Notes under the pieces: model-generated | Told to the model about the DNA's origin: nothing | Databases searched by the model: none | What the model saw: the letters and a program-made list of their open reading frames with translations, nothing else | Source: an uncultured Oscillospiraceae bacterium | Lineage (GTDB): Bacteria; Bacillota; Clostridia; Oscillospirales; Acutalibacteraceae | Assembly: GCA_902490735.1 (NCBI GenBank) | Contig: CABUFC010000006.1 | Span: 1 to 64,000, forward strand | DNA: 64,000 bases | Direction: 5' to 3' | In this document: one piece after another, positions 1-8,742 of the stretch | Position numbering within the stretch: position 1 is the first letter of the stretch | Layout: every line of letters begins with the position of its first letter | Program-made: the position numbers and the translations under genes

Positions 1-3000
1 TAGTTTACGTCTTTGTCGTCAATAGAGCCGTCTTTGTTAACGTCAAGTGCGGCCTCAACAACTTCGACATCCCATCCTGCAAGATAGCGTTTCATAATGT
101 TGATATCCTTATCGTCAATCTCACCGTCGCCGGTTGCATCGCCAAGCCTGCAATCTATTATAGTTATGCTGCCTTTAATGCCAACCATAGGAATATCGGT
201 TTCGTTTTCATTATCATAGTAGCAATTTACAGGTACTATGTCAATATCAAGTACGTCGCCAATATTTACGCCTTCTAGAATTGAAAACTCGAAGGTAATA
301 ATATCTCCGTTGTATGTAACCGGATCTGTGAATACGCCTTCCTCGATTAATGAAGGAACAAATCCGTACTTATACCAACCATTTGTATTCGCTGAATCAA
401 CTGTAGAGTCAACATGGCGGTCGATATAATTTTCCGGTAACGGAATATTGTTTTTAAATACGCTTTCAAGTTTTAATTTGGTTGTATCAAAGAACATCTT
501 GAATGTTAATGTGCCAAAACCGGTTTCATTGCCAGAGATTTTTACTGATACTTTTACTCTGTCAGAGGTTCTGGAATTAACGTTGTTTGCAATAACTTTT
601 ATGGATGAAAAACCGCAAACATTACATGTGGAATCTGCATCGTTGTCATAAACGTGATTTGCTAAGTCTTTCTTGTCACCGCAAACTGCGCATTCATGCC
701 AGTGTTGTGTTCCGTCGTTTGACCAAACATCGCTGTAAGAGTGCGATACTGTTCTTACGTATCCGCAAATGTTGCAAGTAGCATCACAGTCATTGTCAAA
801 TACATGAGCAGCTAAATCTTTCTTATCACCGCAAACTGCGCATTCATGCCAGTGTTGGGTTCCGTCATTTGACCAAACATCGCTGTAAGAGTGTGATACT
901 GTTCTTACATATCCGCAAACGTTGCAAGTAGCATCACAGTCATTGTCAAATACGTGATTTGCAATATCTATTTTATCACCGCAATCGGTGCATTCGTGCC
1001 AGTGACTTGTATCGTTGCTTGACCATTCTTCACTATATGAGTGAGCAATTGTTGCACCCTTTAACAATACAAGGTTATCAATTTCAAGAGAATCACTGTC
1101 TAATTCGGGAGCTCCCCACGGGTTGTTGCCAACATCATAGGTAAAGAATACTCTTACTTCGGTATTATTACCGGAATTAAATGTAAGTGTTAAATCTTCC
1201 CAGTCACCGGTACCGCTTAGAATTTTATCAGTAGAAGCTAACATACCTTCGTCTTGCGATGAAGTCTTGGTATTATCACCAATGGCCACTTTTTGAAGTT
1301 GAGAAAGGATTTCTCTCTTTTGTTGTGGATCTGCTCTTGAATAGTCGCCGTCTTTAAGTGCAAGCATCCATTTAAGGTTAAGGGTGTAATCTGTGTTTTT
1401 ATCAACCGCTAATGTTAAGAAGTTGCCTGTAGCTTGCTTAGCATTGATCATAACCATGTTATTGCCGGAGTAGGGGAATAAATGACCGTAATTTTTAACT
1501 GCAAACGGAATTCTGTCTTTAATTGTAACAGAGCCGGATGCCACCGTCCAACTATCGGCCGCTGACAAAGTTTTTCCTGCGGTATAGTTTTCGAATGATG
1601 AATCAGAAAATACATTGTTCGAATTAAACTTAGCGGTAATTGTTGTATCGGCGTAGTTTGTGGTGTAGGTTGGTTCATTAGACAGCAGCTTATCGTTTTC
1701 ATCATACCAGCCTACAAACTCGCTGTTCATATAAGGCTCAGCTTTAATGGTTAAAGCTGTGTTTTTGTTGCCCCTTAATGACAGGTTATTGCCGCGGTTA
1801 TAATCGTTAACCAAGCAATCGCCGCCATCGGCTTTAATGTTGATTGTGGCGCAGTCTTCAGATGTGGTGTCTACTACCTCGACTTCAAAAGATTGGTCGT
1901 AAACGATTTTATTTGAGACGGTTGAATAATACTGTGCTCTTACGTTTTTACCGTCTTCGCTAAAGTAGAAATATCCGATATATCCAACAGGGCCTGTATG
2001 GCCTTTAACTTGAACATCTTCTAAATTCTGCTGGTCAACAAGTATTTCTGCAACCTTAGAACCGTCTTCACGTGTTGTGGTTGTAACGGAAATGGTATTT
2101 TTAGAAATGTGTCCGCAGAATACCATTTTAATATTGCTGTGCTTGGAAACTAATTTTTGGTAAATGTCTTCACCACTGTTCCAAAATCCCATATTATTAG
2201 GTGAAAGGTCATCGTCATCATTGAGTCTTGTGCCGTCGCTGTCTAAATAGCCGTGAGTAGTAACTACTACGTTGCAGTCGGGATTGCGGTCACAAAGATT
2301 CCCGGCCCATTTAAGAACATCGTCCGAAGGACCAAAATCAAGCGTGATAAACAGATATTTAATTCCGTTTACTGTATAGAACTTGTAGGTGTCCTCCATG
2401 TTTCCGCAGTATGAGCCGTCTACTAAATCGCCGTATTTAGCAGAATTAAGATAGTGGCGGTAAGATTCAATATTATCGTGGTTTCCTCTGTGGAATACTT
2501 GCGAAATGCCTGCATTTCTAACTTTGTCAAATGATTCAATAGCAAGGTCGTATTCTTGTTTATTGGCTCGGTCAGTAATATCGCCCATATTCATAACCAT
2601 TTGAAGATTATGTTCTTCGGCGGTTCCAACCAGGTAGTCATACATATTAGACATGGTTTCAGGGTAATAACGATTTAATTTTTGCTGGTCGCCGATTGCC
2701 GCAAACGAGTACGAATACTCTTGAGTATATATATCGTCAATTTCGTACATGCAGAAGTCGTCTACATACAAAGCTGAATCGCTCGAACCGCACGAAGCAA
2801 CAGGGATTGCAATTCTTGTAGCATTAGATCCTGTTGCGATCTGGAAGGATACTTTTGTCCATTTGTTAAGTACGCCGTGGCTTCCAATATTATCGGAAGT
2901 GCAGTTCATAGTGTATACATATTGACCTGCATCTTCGTTGGTAGTAGCAGTGCTGTCATTTTGACCGCCAATATAGATTTGAGTTGCGTCATCTGCAATT

Positions 3001-4937
3001 TGTACATAATAACTGCCTGCGTTTCTCCATAAATACAAGCCGTCCTGATAATAATAGAAGCTGAAATTATAAATAGAATCAGGATTTACATTGTAAATTT
3101 TAAAGAATCCGTGCCAGTTGTTTTTAATTGCAACCGATTTGTCGCCATGATAAGCTTTTTCAGTTGATACGGATGCTACACCGTATGCCATTTTTGCAAT
3201 GCTGTTGGCTGTGTCGATTGTTATGACATTATAAGGCTCAACCCAAGGATATTTTGTATTTGCTAAAATATTATCACCGTCAGGATGAGATTCGTATGAA
3301 CCGTCATTTTCTATATTCGCATATTTGTTATTAAAACGCGCTTCAAGATTTGCATATGTGGCGGAATCAAACGGCTCACTGAAGGTAAAGTCGGTTTTAT
3401 AAAGCTCGTCGTTTTTATACCAGCCTAAAAATTCTGCATTTTCAAATGCGAATGCGTTGTAATTAAGCATGTCGCCATCGGTTAAATCCGTGCTGTCATA
3501 TTTAACAGTGGCATATCCGCCGTTTTTATCGGAAGCGCCAAGATTAACTACCTGTACTTCCGGTTTGAATATTTTAGTTAAAGTAATATCGTCAAAATAA
3601 ACGTTCTTGGTGCTGAAAATAGGTACTAAAACCTTGGTGTATTCGCCGGAATTAAATGTGTATTCAACTTCGGTCCATTCGTTTAAAACAGAGTTTGTAC
3701 CGATATTTGCAGTCTCAAGAGTAGCGTTAATCTTTTTCTGAGAAGTATATGCAGTATCTTTCGATCCACCTGCATCAAGACCACCGTTTGTTTCAAATAT
3801 GGAAGCGTTTGGGCTGCCATCACCTAAAAGGGCTACAACCTTTGCATTATCTGCAAGTCCGTAAAAACCGTTATGGCGTGCAGCGGTGCTGATTCCTAAG
3901 CCTTTCTCGGTTTGATAGTACCAATATTTTAAGGAATAATTGGTATTTGCTGCAGTATCTAAAACGATATAAAGATCTTGCCAGTTTTGTGTGTATTTTA
4001 ATGATTTAGAACCGGTGTGGGCTTGCTCATTTGAAATTTCATAGGCCGCATAATCATTGCCGGAAAGACCGGTTTTAGCGATATTTCTAATTGATACGTT
4101 ATTGTTTTTGTTGTAGTCTGCAAACCAGAAGAAGCGGCCGGCCAGAGTCTCGTCGTAGCCGTTTGCATTTCTTGCGGACAGAAGGCCTGCTTGATAGCTT
4201 TCAAATGTACCGTCAAGATCGTAGTGAACTTCTTCAACGTGTTTAACTAAAGAAATATTGTCTACAAGGCAAGCTCCGTTTGTGCCGGCGCGGGAAGAAA
4301 GAGGAAGTAAAACTCTTGTGTAAGAACCGGAATTAAAGGTAAACTCGGCTTTGGTCCATTCGCCGACAACACCGTTTGCACCAACATTTTCGCTTGTGCA
4401 AACAGAGGTAATTTCACGTTGTTTTCCGTAATCCTGATCGCTGTTTTTGCCGCCGCCCGTACCACCGTCGGTAGCATATACACCGGTTGTTTTGTAAATT
4501 GCAATGCTTTCAGCATCAGCCTCTATACCGTAAACTATGCTGTTGAAGCCTATGTATTGACCTTCCTGCTTGTACCAGTAAGAATAAATATAGTCGGTGT
4601 TTGGTTCAACTTCAACCACCTTATACATAACGTGATCGGATACACTGTATAAGCTGAGCGATTTTTCACCTTCGTAAGCGTCATCTGCTGTGACCTTACC
4701 TCTTCCGTAAGCAGACATAGTCCAGTTTTTATCGCTGATATCAGAAAATGATATCAAATTTGCCGAAGTGTCAACCCAGTGATACAGCTGACCGAGATCG
4801 GTTCCGTCGTTATACATTTCAAACGAACTGTCGGCAATAAGATTCGGGCTTTCGGCGGACGCGCTAAAAGAGGTTACGCCTATAAAGCACGAAAAAGTCA
4901 ACAATACGCTTAAAACAAGCGACAAAGTTTTTTTCAT
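1..4937 (-). CDS. Very large secreted metallophosphoesterase with CBM-like modules, cohesin-like module and dockerin (3' end outside window)
   Basis: The reading frame is open from ATG 4937 to the window edge (about 1645 residues seen). AAGGAG lies 8-9 bases before the start. Residues 1-28 are a Sec signal peptide (MKKTLSLVLSVLL, then SFSASAES). Then come two galactose-binding/CBM4_9-like modules (about 29-450), a Listeria-Bacteroides-type repeat ending GWY (460-535), a third CBM-like module (540-730) and a calcineurin-like phosphoesterase domain (about 737-1010). The last shows GDQQ, MGDITD, GNHDN, TTHGY and CGHIS; the usual His of the first motif and of GHxH are not seen. A second GWY repeat, another CBM-like module (1105-1290), three 50-residue Cys/His repeats, a cohesin-like module and a type I dockerin follow, the dockerin with two DxNxDGxIDxxD-like loops. 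Cellulosome or cell-surface attachment is inferred. The substrate is unknown. Only a few C-terminal residues should be missing. Confidence 0.85.
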   Translation of the reverse strand, partial: MKKTLSLVLSVLLTFSCFIGVTSFSASAESPNLIADSSFEMYNDGTDLGQLYHWVDTSANLISFSDISDKNWTMSAYGRGKVTADDAYEGEKSLSLYSVSDHVMYKVVEVEPNTDYIYSYWYKQEGQYIGFNSIVYGIEADAESIAIYKTTGVYATDGGTGGGKNSDQDYGKQREITSVCTSENVGANGVVGEWTKAEFTFNSGSYTRVLLPLSSRAGTNGACLVDNISLVKHVEEVHYDLDGTFESYQAGLLSARNANGYDETLAGRFFWFADYNKNNNVSIRNIAKTGLSGNDYAAYEISNEQAHTGSKSLKYTQNWQDLYIVLDTAANTNYSLKYWYYQTEKGLGISTAARHNGFYGLADNAKVVALLGDGSPNASIFETNGGLDAGGSKDTAYTSQKKINATLETANIGTNSVLNEWTEVEYTFNSGEYTKVLVPIFSTKNVYFDDITLTKIFKPEVQVVNLGASDKNGGYATVKYDSTDLTDGDMLNYNAFAFENAEFLGWYKNDELYKTDFTFSEPFDSATYANLEARFNNKYANIENDGSYESHPDGDNILANTKYPWVEPYNVITIDTANSIAKMAYGVASVSTEKAYHGDKSVAIKNNWHGFFKIYNVNPDSIYNFSFYYYQDGLYLWRNAGSYYVQIADDATQIYIGGQNDSTATTNEDAGQYVYTMNCTSDNIGSHGVLNKWTKVSFQIATGSNATRIAIPVASCGSSDSALYVDDFCMYEIDDIYTQEYSYSFAAIGDQQKLNRYYPETMSNMYDYLVGTAEEHNLQMVMNMGDITDRANKQEYDLAIESFDKVRNAGISQVFHRGNHDNIESYRHYLNSAKYGDLVDGSYCGNMEDTYKFYTVNGIKYLFITLDFGPSDDVLKWAGNLCDRNPDCNVVVTTHGYLDSDGTRLNDDDDLSPNNMGFWNSGEDIYQKLVSKHSNIKMVFCGHISKNTISVTTTTREDGSKVAEILVDQQNLEDVQVKGHTGPVGYIGYFYFSEDGKNVRAQYYSTVSNKIVYDQSFEVEVVDTTSEDCATINIKADGGDCLVNDYNRGNNLSLRGNKNTALTIKAEPYMNSEFVGWYDENDKLLSNEPTYTTNYADTTITAKFNSNNVFSDSSFENYTAGKTLSAADSWTVASGSVTIKDRIPFAVKNYGHLFPYSGNNMVMINAKQATGNFLTLAVDKNTDYTLNLKWMLALKDGDYSRADPQQKREILSQLQKVAIGDNTKTSSQDEGMLASTDKILSGTGDWEDLTLTFNSGNNTEVRVFFTYDVGNNPWGAPELDSDSLEIDNLVLLKGATIAHSYSEEWSSNDTSHWHECTDCGDKIDIANHVFDNDCDATCNVCGYVRTVSHSYSDVWSNDGTQHWHECAVCGDKKDLAAHVFDNDCDATCNICGYVRTVSHSYSDVWSNDGTQHWHECAVCGDKKDLANHVYDNDADSTCNVCGFSSIKVIANNVNSRTSDRVKVSVKISGNETGFGTLTFKMFFDTTKLKLESVFKNNIPLPENYIDRHVDSTVDSANTNGWYKYGFVPSLIEEGVFTDPVTYNGDIITFEFSILEGVNIGDVLDIDIVPVNCYYDNENETDIPMVGIKGSITIIDCRLGDATGDGEIDDKDINIMKRYLAGWDVEVVEAALDVNKDGSIDDKDVN
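612..1061 (-). repeat. Three tandem 150-bp units coding 50-residue Cys/His repeats
   Basis: The string ending TCACC recurs at 671-680, 821-830 and 971-980, a period of exactly 150 bp, so the repeat keeps frame. Each unit reads HSYS..WS.DGT.HWHEC..CGDK, then ..A.HV.DND.D.TCN.CGY. It contains two CxxC pairs and several His, like a tandem zinc-ribbon. The first two units are almost identical in DNA; the third (nearest 1050) is more diverged. The repeats lie between a CBM-like module and the cohesin-like module, so a linker or spacer role is possible. Metal binding is inferred from the Cys pairs only. Confidence 0.85.
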
Positions 4938-4970
4938 ACAACTCACTCCTTAATAAGTAATACTGTTATT

Positions 4971-4999
4971 ATAATATCATGTTTTAAATAAATATTCAA
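4971..4999 (-). promoter_or_regulatory. Sigma-A-type promoter of the secreted phosphoesterase gene
   Basis: On the minus strand TTGAAT (4994-4999) and TATTAT (4971-4976) are separated by 17 bases. They lie about 35 bp before ATG 4937, which has a good AAGGAG ribosome-binding site. Confidence 0.55.
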
Positions 5000-5041
5000 G
5001 CAAGCTTATGGTTCGAAAAAATGTCAACTTTTGTATAATTT

Positions 5042-6295
5042 TTAGTCTTTTATTATTTCGCCTATCACATGGTAACTGCCGGCATCGGTGATTTTTGCTG
5101 AAATAATACTAGATTCGGGAAGTTTTTCATTTAAAATAACTTTAGTATAATTCTCCGAAAAACCGTTTCCATCACTTTCAACTAAAACCTTGCAAACTTT
5201 ACCAATCATTTTAGAGTTGACGGTTTTTGCACTTTCTTCCATAGATTTTTTCATAAGCCGGGCTCTTCGCTGTTTTTCAGCATTTGTCACCTGGTTCTTG
5301 TAGTTATATGCGTATGTGCCGCTTCTTTTAGAATAGGGGAAAATATGCATATGCGTAAAACCTATGCTTTCGCAAAAACGCATTGAATTAACAAAATCCT
5401 CTTCGCTTTCGCCGGGGAAACCCACCATAATGTCTGTGGTAAATGCGGCGTTTTCAAATAGTTTTCTTATTTTTTGAACAAGATTATAATAGTCCTCGGT
5501 AGTATAAAGTCTGTTCATTCTGTTAAGTGTTTTGTTGCAGCCTGATTGCAGGGCCAAGTGAAAACTCGGGCAAAATTCAGGGATTTTTTTAAGTGCTGAT
5601 AAAAGCTCATCAGAACATAAATCGGGCTCTAACGAACTTAGCCTTACTCGTTTTATATTTTCCGGCGAGGCCGCGGCGGTAACTGCTGCGGCAAGGTTAT
5701 GCTGGTAGGAAGATAGATTTATGCCGGTTAAAACTATTTCTTTAAATCCGGCATCGGATAACCTTTGCGCTTCGTGCTTAATATCGGAAAGGGCTCTGCT
5801 TCTGACTCTGCCTTTGGCTTTTGGAATTATGCAGTACGTACAACCACGGTTGCATCCGTCCTCAATTTTTAAAAACGCACGAGTCCTATCAGAAAAATTA
5901 CTTATATTTGATTTTGCAAACGCTTCGTCTTTGGTGTGATGTAAGACTCGAACTATGCGCTTTTTAGTCTTTAAAAAATCATTAACTGCCGTTAAAATAT
6001 CTCGTTCTTCGGTATTGCCCAAAATAATATCACACGGCAGCTTTTTTGCCTCTTCTAAAAAAGCCTGCGGCATGCATCCCGTAAGCACAATAACGGCGTT
6101 TTTGTGCTCGCGCCGTACTTTATGTACAAGTTGCCTTGTTTTGCGGTCGCTTTCTGCTGTTACGGTACAAGAATTAATTACAAAAATATCGCCGCTGTCG
6201 GCCGGCGTTATGCCGCCTTTTAAAAGCTCGGATTTCATATTTTCGCTTTCGTACTGGTTTACTTTACAGCCAAGCGTATAAAATGTTACAGTCAA
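5042..6295 (-). CDS. mtaB: tRNA (N6-L-threonylcarbamoyladenosine(37)-C2)-methylthiotransferase MtaB
   Basis: Radical-SAM methylthiotransferase that adds 2-methylthio to t6A37 of ANN-decoding tRNAs. The N-terminal UPF0004 domain shows the three cluster cysteines (TLGCKVNQYES, NSCTVT, TGCMPQ). The radical-SAM motif is GCNRGCTYC, followed by a KGRVRSR stretch, and a TRAM-like C-terminus closes the protein. Length is normal for MtaB (about 417 aa). Start choice: GTG 6307 and ATG 6301 lack a properly spaced ribosome-binding site. TTG 6295 has AGTGGGG six bases upstream and gives an N-terminus MTVTFYTLGCK typical of the family, so I prefer it. It is divergent from the cofE-like gene. Confidence 0.92.
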   Translation of the reverse strand: MTVTFYTLGCKVNQYESENMKSELLKGGITPADSGDIFVINSCTVTAESDRKTRQLVHKVRREHKNAVIVLTGCMPQAFLEEAKKLPCDIILGNTEERDILTAVNDFLKTKKRIVRVLHHTKDEAFAKSNISNFSDRTRAFLKIEDGCNRGCTYCIIPKAKGRVRSRALSDIKHEAQRLSDAGFKEIVLTGINLSSYQHNLAAAVTAAASPENIKRVRLSSLEPDLCSDELLSALKKIPEFCPSFHLALQSGCNKTLNRMNRLYTTEDYYNLVQKIRKLFENAAFTTDIMVGFPGESEEDFVNSMRFCESIGFTHMHIFPYSKRSGTYAYNYKNQVTNAEKQRRARLMKKSMEESAKTVNSKMIGKVCKVLVESDGNGFSENYTKVILNEKLPESSIISAKITDAGSYHVIGEIIKD

Positions 6296-6359
6296 TTGCA
6301 TCCCCACTTAGTTTTTTTATAATTATAAACTATTTTTTCTGAATCCTCAATATAAATAA

Positions 6360-6388
6360 TTGCTTTTTTGTTTCTGTTGGTTTATAAT
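6360..6388 (+). promoter_or_regulatory. Probable promoter of the cofE-like operon
   Basis: TTGCTT (6360-6365), 17 bases, TATAAT (6383-6388). It lies 35 bp upstream of ATG 6424, which is preceded by AAGGATGG. Confidence 0.5.
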
Positions 6389-6423
6389 AATCAGGTAAAT
6401 ATTATTTTTAAGGATGGTTTTAT

Positions 6424-7185
6424 ATGAGCGCTGTAGACATGTCGTCTTTTCGTCCGAATAAGGGCAAAAAATTATTAGTTGAAACATCTTTCGGAAAATT
6501 CGCACGTTATCCTGTAAAAACACACGTTGTAAAAGCCGGTGACGATCTTAATGAAATAATGGACAAATATGTTATGCCTTATATCACCGAAGGCGACGGT
6601 ATTTTTTTAAGTGAAAAAATGGTGGCAATAAGCCAGGGACGAGCCTACCCGATCGATGAAATTAAAGTATCATGGCTTGCTAAATTTTTAGTTAAATTTG
6701 TTACAAAGTCTCCATACGGAATTGGTCTTGGCAGTAAATACACAATGCAGCTTGCCTTGGAGGATGTTGGTGTTTTTAAAATTCTTTTAGGTTGCATTTG
6801 TGCGGCCTTTACTAAACCGTTTGGAATCCACGGTGTTTTTTATAACGTTGTAGGCCCCAAAGCCCGTTCTATTGACGGCCCCGGCGAATATGTAATTCCT
6901 CCGTATAATACTTATGCAAAAAAAGCTCCTTTAGAGCCTGATAAGGTATGTGAACGCTTAGCAGAGCATACAGGATGCTATGTAATTATGCTTGACGCTA
7001 ACGACCTTGGCCTTGAAGTTTTGGGTTCGTCTACTAAAGATGTAACGCTTTCAATGGCAAGAGAACTTTTTGGCGACAATCCGCTTGATCAGTCCGACCA
7101 ACAAACACCAATAGCTATATGCCGTAAAGTTCCGGACGATATGGAAGAACCGACGTTTGCAGATGAAGGAGAAAGCAATGATTGA
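6424..7185 (+). CDS. Coenzyme F420-0:L-glutamate ligase (CofE)-like protein
   Basis: 253 aa matching the F420_ligase/CofE fold: YPVKTHVVKAGDD, EGDGIFLSEKMVAISQG, an inner GIGLGS...LALEDVG segment and the C-terminal VIMLDANDLG. True CofE adds glutamates to F420-0, but clostridia generally lack F420 synthesis and no cof/fbi gene is nearby, so the in vivo substrate is unknown. The gene overlaps the start of the following FakA-type gene (ATGATTGA), indicating translational coupling. Together with the next two genes it forms a tight three-gene unit with a promoter at 6360-6388. Confidence 0.8.
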   Translation: MSAVDMSSFRPNKGKKLLVETSFGKFARYPVKTHVVKAGDDLNEIMDKYVMPYITEGDGIFLSEKMVAISQGRAYPIDEIKVSWLAKFLVKFVTKSPYGIGLGSKYTMQLALEDVGVFKILLGCICAAFTKPFGIHGVFYNVVGPKARSIDGPGEYVIPPYNTYAKKAPLEPDKVCERLAEHTGCYVIMLDANDLGLEVLGSSTKDVTLSMARELFGDNPLDQSDQQTPIAICRKVPDDMEEPTFADEGESND

Positions 7186-7429
7186 ATATAAATTTGACAC
7201 TCAGCTTTTAATTGAAGGCGAGAATCTCGACGAAGATGCAATTAATGATTATATAGAAGAGCATTTTGAGGGGGACAGCCTTTTGGTTGTTGGTGACGAT
7301 ACACTTATTAAACTTCATTACCACACGAATGAGCCATGGAAAGTTCTTGAATACTGCGCGTCGCTTGGTGAAATCCACACGATTATTTTAGAGAATATGA
7401 AACTGCAGGCAGAGGGATTACATGGATAA
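7178..7429 (+). CDS. Small stand-alone protein resembling the middle domain of FakA/DAK2 kinases
   Basis: 83 aa from ATG 7178, with GGAG about six bases upstream; the longer frame from 7157 would lie inside cofE. The sequence EEHFEGDSLLVVGDDTLIKLHYHTN...EYCASLGEIHTIILENM closely matches the segment of the FakA fatty-acid kinase family where GDS(L)VVVGDD..KVHVHTN..G occurs. The ATP-binding DhaL domain and the C-terminal domain are both missing. It is coupled at both ends to its neighbours: it overlaps cofE, and the downstream FAD gene starts within its last codons. A scaffold or acyl/phosphate-binding role is only a guess. Confidence 0.75.
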   Translation: MIEYKFDTQLLIEGENLDEDAINDYIEEHFEGDSLLVVGDDTLIKLHYHTNEPWKVLEYCASLGEIHTIILENMKLQAEGLHG

Positions 7430-8726
7430 TATCATTTTTGAAAAAAAAATAGATGTAAAGTACAAGGCATCTGTGGTTGTAGCAGGTGGAGGGCCTTCCG
7501 GTGTTGCGGCGGCGGTTTCGGCCGCGCGTAACGGTGCCAAGGTACTGTTAATAGAAAAGCTCGGTTGTCTCGGTGGAATGGGAACAGCCGGGCTTGTTCC
7601 GCTTTTTATGGGCTTTTCGGATAGTGTAAATTTTTATTCCGCAGGTATCGGCAAGGAAGTTCTTGATAAAATGAATGAATATTCAAGCGAACCGATAGAC
7701 CATTTCGGAAACGAAGCAATTGATCCGGAAGCATTAAAATTCGCTTACGACGAAATGGTAAGCAATGAAAAAAACATAACCCTTTTACTTTTTTCGGAAA
7801 TAATAGATATAGTTTATAAAAATGGATATATCGAATATTTAATTATAAAAACGCGAAGCGGAATTTATGCCGTAAAAGGGCAGATTTTTATAGACTGTAC
7901 GGGCGGCGGAGAAATTGTTGCGAAAACAGATACGCCGTGTTTTATAGGTGATGATGAAGGCAATATAATGGGGGCTACTCTTTGCAACCTTTGGACCAAC
8001 ATAGATTGGAACAAGGTTACTTATAACGATGCCGACCATTTGCAAGATGCTTTTGATGAAGGTATTTTTTCTAAACTTGATCTTCATTTGCCGGGCATGG
8101 TAAGGCACGGTAAAAGCTCGGCAGGCGGCAATTTGGGACACATATATAACGCCTACGAAAATGACGAGCAAATACTTACAAAAGCAATGCTTGAAGGAAG
8201 AAAACAAGCGCAAGAATTTTTGCGATATTATAAAAAATATGTCGACGGATACGAGAATGTCGAGCTGGTTTCTACCGCCAATGTTTTGGGCACAAGAGAG
8301 CTTCTTCGTTATAAAGGCGATTATACTTTAAATGTAGAGGATTTTTTAAACCGCGCGGTGTTTGACGATGAAATCGGAAGAATGCACTATCCGGTAGATT
8401 TGCATGCTTCCAACAACAGTAAAAGCGCATTTGATAAATACCATGCCGAGTTTAACGAAAAGTTTGTTTATAAAGACGGGGACAGTTACGGCGTGCCGCT
8501 TTCCTGCTTAATTCCTAAGACTGTTAATAATTTGTTTACCGCAGGAAGGCTTCTTTCGGCTGACAGGATGATGTTAGCTACACTTCGCGTAATGCCCGGT
8601 TGCTTTATTACGGGGCAGGCAGTCGGTACTGCCGCCGCCATTTGTGGTAAAAACACACGCGATGTAAACATAAAAGAACTGCAAAACAAATTAAAAGCGG
8701 CAGGAGCATTTTTGCCGAACGCATAA
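7422..8726 (+). CDS. FAD-dependent oxidoreductase (FAD_oxidored family)
   Basis: 434 aa. The N-terminal Rossmann motif VVVAGGGPSGVAAAVSAARN, then the EKLGCLGGMGTAG segment, are typical of the FAD-dependent succinate-dehydrogenase-like oxidoreductases of PF12831. The C-terminal part has the FAD-binding NNLFTAGRLLSADRMM and GCFITGQAVGTAAA motifs. No signal peptide, so cytoplasmic. It starts 8 bp inside the preceding gene, so it is co-translated with the CofE-like/FakA-domain pair. The substrate cannot be told from sequence. Confidence 0.85.
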   Translation: MDNIIFEKKIDVKYKASVVVAGGGPSGVAAAVSAARNGAKVLLIEKLGCLGGMGTAGLVPLFMGFSDSVNFYSAGIGKEVLDKMNEYSSEPIDHFGNEAIDPEALKFAYDEMVSNEKNITLLLFSEIIDIVYKNGYIEYLIIKTRSGIYAVKGQIFIDCTGGGEIVAKTDTPCFIGDDEGNIMGATLCNLWTNIDWNKVTYNDADHLQDAFDEGIFSKLDLHLPGMVRHGKSSAGGNLGHIYNAYENDEQILTKAMLEGRKQAQEFLRYYKKYVDGYENVELVSTANVLGTRELLRYKGDYTLNVEDFLNRAVFDDEIGRMHYPVDLHASNNSKSAFDKYHAEFNEKFVYKDGDSYGVPLSCLIPKTVNNLFTAGRLLSADRMMLATLRVMPGCFITGQAVGTAAAICGKNTRDVNIKELQNKLKAAGAFLPNA

Positions 8727-8742
8727 ATTAAGGAGATAAAAA

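Noticed and set aside
612..1061. Regular 150-bp repeats considered as CRISPR
   Set aside because: Period is far too long, the repeats are coding and in frame, and there are no unique spacers.
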